From contig NC_049980.1 of NCBI RefSeq assembly GCF_000003815.2, positions 32,360,044-32,424,043 of the forward strand: a stretch of DNA of 64,000 nucleotides. The letters run 5' to 3'. Both the position numbers and the translations under genes were made by a program. The DNA is from Branchiostoma floridae (taxonomy: Eukaryota > Chordata > Leptocardii > Amphioxiformes > Branchiostomatidae). Shown in pieces: positions 1 through 9,351 of the stretch. The notes under the pieces are model-generated. The model made no database searches. It was not told the DNA's origin and was given only the letters and a program-made list of their open reading frames with translations. Each line of letters starts with the position of its first letter. Position 1 is the stretch's first letter.

Positions 1-306
1 TATGGGAAAGTTTCCTCACTTTGACTCTTTGACTAGTGTTCAAAAATTCATTTTTCTTATGAGTTTTGATCAAACGACATTATACAAACACATCTCAATT
101 GAAAGCAAGCTACATTTTTAACATTAGTAAGAAACGAGAAGAAGCCGAAGAAATGTATAAACATTAGAATAGTTTTAGAACCCATGATTTAGACTAGTCT
201 TAGAACCATGTGTACTGTATAACGACCTTTTGTATCTAAATTATATGCCTGTACATAGCCCGATAGGGCATGAATGTGCAGTGAAGGTTATTACTATTAT
301 CTATTA
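1..306 (+). mobile_element. LINE 3' end remnant (CR1/L2-type)
   Basis: Broken translations match the C-terminus of the intact LINE ORF2 copies elsewhere in the window: FIFLMSFDQ near 45-75 and NISKKREEAEE near 123-160, with a frameshift between them. A short 3' UTR follows, with the phrase 'gggcatgaatgtgcagtgaagg', comparable to the 'tgaatgtacaataaaggt' 3' end of the 9.35 kb copy. The element is truncated at the window edge or at its 5' end, and is an old non-functional fragment. Confidence 0.7.
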
Positions 307-665
307 GCTTAGATCAGGGTTGTAGCCAGCACCCGTCCTTCCATCCTTTGATGGAATTTTGCAGCTGCGGACGGAAAAAAAAATTGCCCATTCCGTCCTC
401 TGTGAGCAAAATATAATACTCAAAATGCAGGAAATAGCATTTCAGAGGGTCAAGATTTCAAAATTTTCCGTGGGAGCATGTCCCCAGACCCCCCTAAGAA
501 CGCTGCGCCAAAGCCATTCAAAATCGAGGGAATGGAAAATGATTTCGGGCTGGCTACAACCCTGGCTTAGATACTCTGTTTTTGACAAATGTACTATTTG
601 TTTTAAGAATAAAGCTTTGAAAAAAAATTAAGAAAAAAAAATGAAGGTTATTACAGTTATTTATT
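283..665 (+). repeat. Poly(A)-tailed insert with flanking duplication
   Basis: A 23-nt stretch beginning GAAGGTTATTAC at 283-305 recurs at 643-665 with three mismatches. Between the copies lies sequence ending in AATAAAG and A-rich runs (610-640). This looks like a retroposed poly(A) insert with a target-site duplication, itself carrying a later hAT-like MITE (315-564). The source transcript is not recognised. Confidence 0.4.
315..564. mobile_element. hAT-like MITE with perfect 8-bp TSD
   Basis: The 250-bp element has perfect 16-bp terminal inverted repeats (CAGGGTTGTAGCCAGC) and an exact 8-bp target-site duplication GCTTAGAT at 307-314 and 565-572. An 8-bp TSD with termini starting CAGGG is the signature of the hAT superfamily. 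The interior has no transposase, so it is non-autonomous. A 90-codon open frame across it is not credible as a gene. Confidence 0.88.
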
Positions 666-750
666 GGGGCCCAGACATGCCAGAAGAAACATTGGCGGTG
701 ACAGCTTATCCCAATGACTTCACATGCCAAAACCTTGCGAGGTAATCTAA

Positions 751-1114
751 GGCCACACCAATTTAATTTCTTGGTTCACGGATTCGCTCGCTCCTATTTT
801 TGGGAAAAATAAAAATAAAAATGAAAATTACCACTCAGCAAATTTTCACCATTAATGAAACCATTCACCAACTTTCTGGTGTAGCAAACATAAAAACTGA
901 CACTACTTTTGTAATTTTCAATGGACAGGCGCTGTTACTGTACAGTAATAGTGTTTTCGCACTTTTTTCAAGCTGGAAACTTTTTATTCTTTATGTTTTA
1001 GATTAGCCCTTACCTTTACCCCAACCATTTTACAATTTTTATTTTTATTTCGCCCTCTCGCTCCATATTTTTTATGAAAAAATCCGTGAACCAAGAAATT
1101 AAATTGGTGTGGCC
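751..1114. mobile_element. PIF/Harbinger-like MITE, TAA target duplication
   Basis: About 34 bp of perfect terminal inverted repeat starts GGCCACACCAATTTAATTTC at the left end and is mirrored at the right end. It is flanked by TAA at 748-750 and 1115-1117. A 3-bp TWA/TAA duplication with GG-starting termini is typical of PIF/Harbinger. The interior is AT-rich and non-coding. Sub-terminal sequence ('aaaataaaaataaaaat') is also inverted, so the whole element can fold back. Confidence 0.82.
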
Positions 1115-1416
1115 TAAGCCGCATCCCCAATCACGGCAAGGTAAGAATATTCGCGTGCACGAATATGATTAACCTGACACAGCTGAACAGAAAACTGCGA
1201 GTCTGCTTTTCTCGATATTACTCATTCTAATAGCCGTAAATACTGCGGTTTATGGAAGAAAACTGCTTGCTGCCCAATGGCAATGTGTCACAAGGCAAGG
1301 GAGGATATAAGTCTAAGTAAGGAAGTGTGGTTTTTATTTGTTTTGGCATGGTTTTCGCGTGCCTTTGCGCGACGTATCAAGAGAGAGAGAAAGAGGCAGA
1401 CAGAGACAGGGTAAAG

Positions 1417-1722
1417 GTGGGATCACACCTGCGTATATATTCAAGTCCGTATGAGGCGCGCATGGGAGTATTTACCTCCACCGTGCTCCACAGGTCGTTG
1501 GAAAAATAATAGAAATTGGACAAACGTAAACAGGTAACATGTCGGACGAGTTAGCTGGGTCGCTAATCATACTTCTCGGTCAGCTAACTCATCTGGCATG
1601 TTATGTATCTATATTTGTCCACTTCGTACTGTTTTTTTCCGCAACCTGTGGAGCCTGGTAGAGACTAAGAGCGTCATACGCACCTTAAACGGACTTGAAT
1701 ATATACGCATGTGTGACCCCAC
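1417..1722. mobile_element. Nested foldback elements
   Basis: The outer inverted repeat (GTGGGATCACACCTGCGTAT at 1418, mirrored around 1700-1722) encloses a second palindromic element at about 1483-1666. The inner element has arms reading TGCTCCACAGGTCGTTGG and its complement ending in TGGTAGAGAC. The inner family recurs near 47.4, 48.3, 48.4, 52.6 and 53.9 kb. A fragment of the outer terminus recurs at about 2506-2535. No coding capacity. Confidence 0.65.
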
Positions 1723-2292
1723 CTCAGTAAGACAGAGAGTGAGAGAGAGAGAGTGAGGGGAAGAGAGGAGAGAGAACGGGGAGAGGGGGCAGGGCCATGC
1801 AGATAGACAGAGAGAGGGGATAGAAAGGTGGTACATGAAATAATGCCTTGATCTTCTTCATGTTTTTTTTTCCTTCCTGCTGTTGGATCATCTCCTTGGT
1901 TACATCAAGGAATATTGTCTTTGGTTTAGATCTTCGGCGCGAGTCTCGCGCCTGCGGCGCTTGATGGTCCCACAATTACTAAAAAGAACCACCCCAACCA
2001 AAATCCTGGCTACGGGCATGTCTTCTTCATGTGTTTTTTTTCCTTAGATCATCTCCTTCGTTTCATCAAGGGATATTGACTTTTTATTGTCCTTGGTTAG
2101 ATCTTAGATGTGCCGATAATTATTAACTTTCCTCCAGTCAATCTAGTGTCTTGGATGGGGCAGGGGCGTAACGTTTGATGGTTTTATTCTTACTTGTCAC
2201 TCTAGACTGGACTTTCTGGGACATTTTTACTTCTTTTACACTTTTACCTTCTATGTAACCGGCCCATGCGACAGTGTTGCCTATAGGCCTGA

Positions 2293-2420
2293 TCTCCAAG
2301 CAGATCCTACGGTGCTATAAGATAGTATCAAAGCTGGCTAAGGAGCGTAGCCGGCTAAGGGTGTCAAACGGGAAGTTTGATATTATACATTACGCACCGT
2401 GGATCTGGTTGGAGATTAAG
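2293..2420. mobile_element. Foldback MITE, CTCCAAGCAGATCC family
   Basis: The left end reads TCTCCAAGCAGATCCTACGG and the right end carries the diverged complement finishing in TTGGAGATTA. The interior has the family's inverted 'ATAGTATCAAAGCTGGC' motif. It is an old copy without a clear target duplication. Better-preserved copies lie at 41635-41801 and 58618-58789. Confidence 0.65.
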
Positions 2421-2539
2421 TGTTGTCGCCAACATGAGAAGGTGAGGTGAGGTGGGCGACTCTTTGATTCGTCTGATACGGCTCCGATGAGCTTGTTTAA
2501 CCCGGGGTCACGCGTGCGTATACATCCAAGTCAACGGGG

Positions 2540-2845
2540 ACTAATAAGAGCTGTTCAAAGAGGCCATCAAATTCCATCCAAACTTTCTCACATTCACTGA
2601 CAAAAAGAAAGCAGTTCACCTTTTAACATCACTAAACCCACACATAATAGAAAAAGTGGGATCTTTCGTCTTCCACTGCACTGTCTTCGAAAAAGGAGTC
2701 TAATCCAATAACCCAGGATCTAGAGTTAGCTTGTACTAGTTTTAGACTAGAGTAGACACTTGTGATATTGTATTTACACTGTTTGAATCTATGTTACCTG
2801 CAATTAGCCCACGGGCAAGAATTTGCAATAAACTTGATATTAAAG
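2540..2845 (+). mobile_element. L2-like LINE 3' end (copy 1)
   Basis: The translation from about 2548 reads ELFKEAIKFHPNFLTFTDKK and continues to a stop near 2703. This is the C-terminal tail of a LINE reverse transcriptase. It is followed by a 3' UTR ending in a characteristic 'aattagcccacgggcaagaatttgcaataaa'-type tail. A second copy lies at 61770-62095 with the same tail. 5'-truncated. Confidence 0.7.
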
Positions 2846-4590
2846 GGTTAATAAAACACGTCCATGGGTGATTACCTTCATATTTCAAACCGTATGATAA
2901 CAGCGGGATCGGTCGAAATAACGGATATCAAATCAACAATGAAAGTTCCCAACCAGTCTACCGAGGTATGTATCAGTATACCAAGCAGTCTTGTCATGAT
3001 AAGTCATACATTTACATGTATATGATATTGCATGTACCTACGTACGTATAGTTAGGTCAACTCATATAACGCTAGTTCACCTTTATATCCGTAGGGTAAT
3101 ACCATTGTTTTTTTACTCAATACAGGGTATGTAGGGATACAAAGTCGAAGGACTGTGCTTTTAAAGATTTTGAAAATGTTGCAATTAGAAAGCACCATCC
3201 GTCGACTTGACATGCCTAGATACCCTGTTTTTAAAAACAACGGATATAAGTTACCCTACGGATAAAGGTAAACCGGCGTTACAACTGTATACAAAAACGA
3301 GAAAATGTCATACATCCCTGACTCAACATACTGTTATCGACCTGACATTCTCCAGCATAAGTAAGCATAGTTAGTCTGTCTTTATTGTTATTCTAAAAGT
3401 AGATTAGTTCTTCAAGATCAGCAATAGATTAAATGCCGTGGATGCACACGTTGCCATACCTCTCCCTTGAATTCAAAGCACACAGCCTTGGAGTACGTGA
3501 CCTTTGGCAGACTCAAAAACACTGCATATACCATATATATAGAACTATATATAAAATCGTTCTTTACTCATAGTAAAGAAAGGTACACAGAGCCCAGGAC
3601 AATATGGTCATTGCTGACCAAACATGCAGGGGGACATAGGACATAACATAAATAGTATTGCACAATGTGGGTATTGCTTATCATTACTTTAAAAACATTA
3701 TATTTAGTTTAGTTCGGTTTTAATTTGTCTCAACTATATATTTGTCCCATCAAGACCTACTAATGTCAGTATGGGGATTAATATTCTATATCAAATCCCA
3801 TTATTGTCGTTTATTTGAGTGGAATTCGTCACGAAATCCAGATTGTCACGCCGTTAGCTCGCATCACCGCCAGGACAGGTCGGTGCTGAATTAATAAGGT
3901 AATTCCGAGAAAACGCTGGGGTCGTGACTGCCAATTTCACGGGTATGAAAGTCTCCTGACAGAAACGCGTTCGTCAGACATCGGATCGTGTTAGAACGGG
4001 CGGGATGGTTATAACGACATTTGGATCTGCCGTTATACGATGTGAGCCAGCCGTATCAGACTATGGCTGGTAGGAACTCAAATGTTTTCATTACGCACGG
4101 GGAAGCTTGAATTTATTTTTTTTTAAGTTCTATGCACACCACGAGCCGATTTGATACGGGGTTCATCTTCAAGTTATTTTCTTCACATGTTTTTTCTACT
4201 GAAGTAGTGAAAAATAATAATATTTAGAATATTCGCGGTTTTACAAGGAAAGGTACTGGATCAAAACTTTGATGATGTTTTCTGATCCTTGTGATGAAAA
4301 TATATCCCGAAGTTTATGAAAATTGACAAAACAATGCAGAAGAAAAAACAAGCTCGCCCGAATGTCTCTTTAACTAATCTCGCCTTGATTGAAACAGGGC
4401 CTAAGGGTTCTAAAGTTATGTTCATGTTATCCTGAGTTATATGTTTCGTTGTATTCTTAATTTTGTTAATTTTCATTGTCATTTCATATATCTTGAGCAG
4501 AAGACGCCTATAAGCTTGTTACCGAGCTTTCTGTCCTATGCTCGTTAAATGTATGTGTATAAGATAAAAATAAAAAAATACACAGGGCCT
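2846..4590. other. Intergenic stretch, nothing recognised
   Basis: No coding signature, no recognisable RNA gene and no clear inverted-repeat element. It includes an AT-rich TATA-repeat stretch near 3530-3560 and a near-duplicate phrase (3057-3095 and 3250-3270, CGGATATAAG-type). Short open frames on both strands lack codon bias and homology. Confidence 0.5.
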
Positions 4591-4599
4591 ATTTCGGAC

Positions 4600-5740
4600 C
4601 AGCGCTAGCGTGCCTGATGACAAGTGCAGACAGAGAAGCTGACGTTGAGAGAAAGCCGGCCGTTCAGTACCAAGGACAGGACCCAGCAGAGGCAATTTTG
4701 GTGATTATGGCTTTCTTTAGCTTGGAGAAACCGTGAATCAAAAAGACTGGCGGTGTATCATTAAACTAAAGAGGCACTCATCTTTTGAAATATCACTGCG
4801 TTTTTTGGAGACAGGTGAAGACAGAGCGCCTGAGAATGGGAGAATACCGGCCTTTCACTACCAAGGACGGGACCCAGCAGGCAAGGGTAATGATGGTGAT
4901 TCTAAAGTTCTTTAGCCTGGGGTTACCCTGATTCAGGACACAGAACTCAAGCAAGGTGACCTCAAAGACTGGACCTTTCTCAATGGCAAACGATACTTTC
5001 TATATCTTAAACCATTACAGAGATTATGAGGGGCATATTTGGAAGCGAACAGAACAAGGCAGGTGATTGAAAGACTATCGTTGATGAAAAAGAAGACCGT
5101 TTCTGACCAGGTCTAGCGGGTCTAATGACTAGTGCAGACAGAGAAGCTAAAAGTTAGAGAAGGTCGATCGTTCAGTACAAAGGACGAGACCCAGCAGGGC
5201 TGATTATGGAAATTATTACATTCTTTAGCTTGAGGAGACTGTGAATCAGAACGACTTAAAGCAAACAGGCACTCACCTATTAAAATATCACTGCGTTTCG
5301 GAAGACAAGTGCAGACAGAGAAGCTGAGAGTTAGAGAAGGTCGACCGTTCAGTACCAAGGACGGACCCAGCAGGGAAATGATGGTAATTATGACGTTCTT
5401 TAGCCTGGGGTTACCCTGATTCAGAACGCTTGACTCAAAGTGACTTCAAAGACTGGATCGTCATCAATACTAAACCGTACTTTTGATTCAATATCTTGAC
5501 AGAGATTAGGAGATGTATATTTGGAAGACGGCACAAGGCAGGTGTTTAAAAGACAAATGTTGATGCAAAAGAAGGCCGTTTCTGACCAGGGCTAGCGTGT
5601 CTAGTGGGTAGTGCAGACAGAGAAGCTGAAAGTTAGTGAAGATCGGCAGTTCAGTACCAAGGACGGGACCCAACAGGGGTCATCATGGTGATTATGGCAT
5701 TCTTTAGCTTGGGGAGACCGTGCACCGTGTACGTTGATAA
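4600..5740. repeat. Direct-repeat cluster, about five diverged units
   Basis: A unit beginning with 'agtgcagacagagaagctga' and ending near 'cattctttagcttggggaga' recurs at about 4620, 4810, 5130, 5305 and 5610, with variable spacers (roughly 175-310 bp). Read on the minus strand, several units share a peptide pattern SPQAKEC...PCW...LVLN...SLTFSFSVCT. The unit at about 4810 is broken by frame changes. The repeat may therefore be a decayed tandem array of a small exon. Confidence 0.6.
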
Positions 5741-5792
5741 GAAGCAGATCTAACAGCAAAACCACTATCAATAATTGTCCCAACATTTGCAT
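5601..5792 (-). CDS. Candidate small secreted Cys-rich peptide
   Basis: I do not recognise a family. The 63-residue frame starts with a strongly signal-peptide-like segment: M, then a run rich in Leu/Val/Ile, with a plausible cleavage after VHGA near residue 24. About 39 residues follow with four cysteines (in KEC, PCW, LNC and SVCT). The mature part is repeated, without a signal peptide, in at least three neighbouring minus-strand units (about 4620-4720, 5122-5250 and 5300-5358). In one of those units the preceding bases end in 'gattcacag', like a splice acceptor, which hints that the unit could be an exon. Cysteine positions are only partly conserved between units, and no promoter or polyadenylation signal is obvious. 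A chance open frame inside a repeat is a real alternative. Confidence 0.25.
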   Translation of the reverse strand: MQMLGQLLIVVLLLDLLLINVHGARSPQAKECHNHHDDPCWVPSLVLNCRSSLTFSFSVCTTH

Positions 5793-5875
5793 CGTTGAAG
5801 GTTAGAAATCCGGGTCATACGATACGTCAAATAACAGTTACTAAAGCAATTGTAAAAGAAAAAGATACAAAGCAG

Positions 5876-7056
5876 TAGTGGTGCGTACCTAAACTCAATT
5901 TCAGGTTAAGGTCCGGATTCAGGTCCAGCAGTTCATAATATGCAATGATGGGTTCAGGTCCGGACTTTAAAGTCCGGAGCTGAACCCATCATTGCATATT
6001 ATGTGCATTTTTTTGAGGGGGAGGGGAGGATGGTGCATATAAAATTGCATGTTAGTATAAATTGAAATGCAATGTGAAAAATACATGTACAAGAAAATGA
6101 TAGACAGCCAGTGTAAACACGAACTGTTTTTGTCTTTTTCCAGTGCAAATTTCACTGTCTATAGAAGGTTTTAGATGGTTTAGAACAAAAAAAGGGAATA
6201 TAAGGCACGATTTACACTTGTAGTTTTATCCGTAGTACTACAGATCGTAGTCTACTACTGTAGTAGCCTACAGATTTTTTCTGGGTGTAAACAGAAATGA
6301 AGTGTAGTCTACTACTGTAGTCTACTACACCCTCCGAGGCTGTAGTACTACAGTTCAGCGGACGTTCTATGAGAATTCGAACGGGGTTTAAACAGAAACT
6401 GTAGTAGACTACAGCTGACTGACGCCAACCGCGTCAGTCGCCTCCTGCGCTGCATACGTTCTTGGCGTGTCTGGTTGAAAACCTGGGTAACACTGCAACA
6501 TGAACATAATGACCTCCGCCTCTCCCGTCATTTTGATCCGTCCGGTGGTCAAAATTGGCACTTTTGACACAACAGGAAGAGTGAAGAAGACCAAAAAATT
6601 GATGCTGTTCGATCTGGTGTAATTCGAAACGTACGCGTGTTTTATTTGGGTCATCTGCGGTCAATGTACTATTTTCTATTGTCATGGCCTATTTTTCAGA
6701 GTGCCTTGTATTAGAAAAAAAAACTTTTTTTTCACAAATATAAGATTCCCGCGCCCGCCAAGTGTCAAAGGTCACATTCAGTCACTACAGTTTCTCCGTA
6801 ATCAAAGAACAGCAGGTGTCCCGCTATGCTCTCTGTCAGTGAGTGTAAACCGGACGCGAATCTGTAGTCTACTACAGTAGTAGACTACGATGTGTAGTAC
6901 TACAGATTCAAGAAACAAGTGTAAATCGGGCCTAAGTGACAGATAGCTTTTTGCAAGTCCGGACTAGGCTCCGGACATTAAGGGTTTTTTTTTTTACTTG
7001 GACCTAAAAATTTTTAGGTCCAATTCCAAGTCCGGGCTTTAGGTACGCACCACTAC
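5876..7056. mobile_element. TIR element hosting a nested Harbinger-like element
   Basis: Ends GTAGTGGTGCGTACCTAAA (about 5876) and its complement (about 7038-7056) form a 19-bp inverted repeat. Adjacent inner segments, rich in 'aggtccggactt', are also inverted (5910-5990 and 6955-7035). The sequence is interrupted by the element at 6204-6932. No transposase frame was seen. The terminal sequence resembles hAT-type ends, but I could not find a clean 8-bp duplication. Confidence 0.55.
6204..6932. mobile_element. PIF/Harbinger-like non-autonomous element
   Basis: Termini GGCACGATTTACACTTGT and the complement of GGCCCGATTTACACTTGT are inverted. TAA flanks both ends (6201-6203, 6933-6935), as expected for Harbinger. 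Subterminal blocks rich in 'gtagtctactactgtagt' are palindromic and repeated. The interior reads through without a recognisable transposase. Confidence 0.72.
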
Positions 7057-7299
7057 AAAAGAGAGTGGACTGCTTCCTCAAGCATCTTTTGCTTTAACGT
7101 CAAACCGCCGAACTATTTGGCTATCTATAGCGTCTTTCTGAAGATGTGTCGTGAGTGTGTACTGTTGGCCTGGGGTTGTTCACCAATATTTGTCTTAGTT
7201 ACCAAAGCAACTGATTGATTTTTAAAAAAAAGAAGCTATATCCAGTTGCTTGCGTAAGTATCATTTGGCGTTTATAGTCCTGAGACATTTGGTTCAACA

Positions 7300-7690
7300 T
7301 CTTTAGTGATATGAATGGAAACTATCCTTTTAAATCCAGTTAAACTGGTGGACGTACCAACTGATAAATATCTAATTCCAGCTCAAAAAAGAACAAGAAA
7401 CAGTCATGGCTTCAAATACCAAAGTAACCAACCTAGGATTGATGTGTTCAAAATTCGTACTTTCCCAGAACTATCGTTGAGTGGAATTTGTTATCACCAA
7501 GTACAGTAGGGGCATCTTCTCTGGATAGTTTTAAGGAACGCTTGCAGATAGATAGATAGCAAAAGTTAGGTGTGACAGGTCGTTCGGTGTAATATAACCA
7601 GCTGCTGCCGCGCCGCGTGCCTGCGAAGCTGGTGTGTTACGCCGAACGGCGGTTATACCGGCTATATAGATACAGATACAGATACATTGA
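7300..7690 (+). mobile_element. LINE 3' end remnant with frameshift
   Basis: Translation gives RTRNSHGFKYQSNQPRIDVF. After a one-base slip near 7468 it continues as FPRTIVEWNLLSPSTV and SLDSFKERL, ending at about 7557. That is the typical C-terminal tail of a LINE reverse transcriptase. The 3' UTR has GATAGATAGAT, a GC-rich hairpin (CGTTCGGTGTAA ... complement, about 7581-7649) and a 'gatacagatacagatac' tail. It belongs to a different LINE lineage from the 9.35 and 14.1 kb copies. Confidence 0.7.
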
Positions 7691-8438
7691 ATCTATTCAT
7701 CCTCGTCGCCATGATTATCTAGCATTGTGTTCAAAGCTATTATAGCTGCCGGGTCGCCTCGTCCTCCCCCGCAAATAGAGAGGAAGAGGAGGCTGGGCAT
7801 CTATAATAGGTTTTGATACCAGGCTATGAATATATCTCACTCAAGAATCTAAGATTTGGGGCTAAATAAGGGGTTTCAGCAATACAACATATTAGCACAC
7901 ATGAATATTTCAAGTGAAGATTTTGAATGAATGACTGGACAGGATTGACAAAAGCCCGCGACATGTTGGTACACGAAACGCAAACAAATCAGATAGATGT
8001 ACATTTGGGGCTATGTATGCAATCGGCTTTAATTTAGCTTTCCTTGTCCTCATCGCGATCTCTGTCGACAGAAACTCCGACCGGGCTCAATGAGGCAGAA
8101 AGACAAAATTTATTTGTAAAACTATTTTGTTTTCCCCAAGACCACACATCTTTCCACAATATGAGGTTATATGATAACTATTATAACAAGTGTTATGCAC
8201 CGAAAAGATGTAGACTGATCCCATAGTCCCTTAAGAGATGCAAAATAAAAACATAATAATGCAAATATCTGACTGACATGCATCCATTCTCTTTTTAGTT
8301 CGACTTCCTAATTGCCATGCTTTCGTTTGTTGAAGTGCTAATTATGATGGACAGTCTTTTGTTTGCCACATCGGTCTCGTGGAAAAGGTGTATTGCCGAT
8401 TTTGCCGGATTCAGATCTCTCCCTGATCTCTTCTGACA
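7691..8438. other. Intergenic, one short palindrome only
   Basis: A hairpin-forming stretch lies around 7735-7812 ('tattatagctgcc' and 'ggctgggcatctataata' style arms with a CCTC-rich loop). Otherwise I see no gene, RNA or element. Confidence 0.4.
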
Positions 8439-8440
8439 TA

Positions 8441-8908
8441 CAGTCAAACCTGTCTATAGCGGCCACTCAAGGGACTGGAGAAATATGGCCACTATAGAGA
8501 AAATGTTGATCAATTAACCACGAGCAAGCTACACATGATTTCAGTTCCCACTAATCTTTCTCACCAAGTAACATTGTCTCGATCGGTAAATTCACCGACA
8601 AAGACTTGCACTTTAATGCTCAAGGCATGCATACCTTCTGCTACCGCCAAAATGACCCTGTCAGGAACTACAAATCCTCGCAAACTACAATGTCAAACTC
8701 GGTGCAGGGTGACATAAGGCTGCAGTATGCTTGCAATAGGCAGTGTTTCTGTATCAACGGGACCGGAAATCTTGTGGCCGTGGCCGCGTTGGACAGGTGG
8801 CCGCTAAGTCTATTTCTTAATCATAACGAATCCAAGGGACCGACAAAAAGTGGCCACTATGGCCAGGTGGTTGCTATACAAAGGTGGCCGCTAATACAAG
8901 TTTGACTG
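8441..8908. mobile_element. TA-flanked MITE, CAGTCAAACCTG family (copy 1)
   Basis: Ends CAGTCAAACCTGTCTATAG and the inverted CAAGTTTGACTG are flanked by TA dinucleotides (8439-8440, 8909-8910), suggesting a Tc1/mariner-superfamily derivative. The interior contains further inverted phrases around 'ggccactatgg' and 'aagggac'. Other copies are at 13102-13279 and 22252-22736. Open frames inside are incidental. Confidence 0.75.
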
Positions 8909-9039
8909 TACATATATAATGCACACAGAGTATCCACGAGTCCAGTACTACAGGAAGTGATGTAAGACTGGCGCGCCGCGGAGAGCGGAAGGACAGCGGA
9001 GATGAGAAGATGGAGTGGTGCCGAAAGGTGAATGGACGG

Positions 9040-9348
9040 TAATTTTTGTTTACATCTTTATTGACACAACAAAAGTACAGCGACTTTGTAAGGTCTATAG
9101 CAACTACTTACAGTACAAATAAACAGATGTGTATGAAATCTATAGATATGAATAAGTCAATATATTGAGTCGTTTACACTATTGGTTGTACGATATAAGC
9201 ATTCGTTCATATACAAGTTTTTGACTATTATTTGTGCACAGTGAGGGTTATTGCCTCCCATAATGTAGCTGAATTTATCTATTGAACGGAAAGTAGCAAA
9301 TTCTTTAGAGCGAGCGGAAAGAAATGTGAACAGTTTTGTGCGTTAATC
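9040..9348 (-). mobile_element. LINE 3' remnant, opposite strand
   Basis: On the minus strand the sequence translates as FTFLSARSKEFATFRSIDKF and on to NLYMNECLYRT, resembling a LINE ORF2 C-terminus. The 3' tail reads 'caaaaattaccgtcc'-like after AATAAAG. It abuts the + strand LINE that begins at about 9350, head to head. The region at 27450-27525 contains a related fragment ('gcggaaagaaaggtgaagagttttg'). Confidence 0.55.
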
Positions 9349-9351
9349 ATT

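Noticed and set aside
8606-8905. 99-codon + strand frame
   Set aside because: Lies inside a MITE and includes its inverted phrases.
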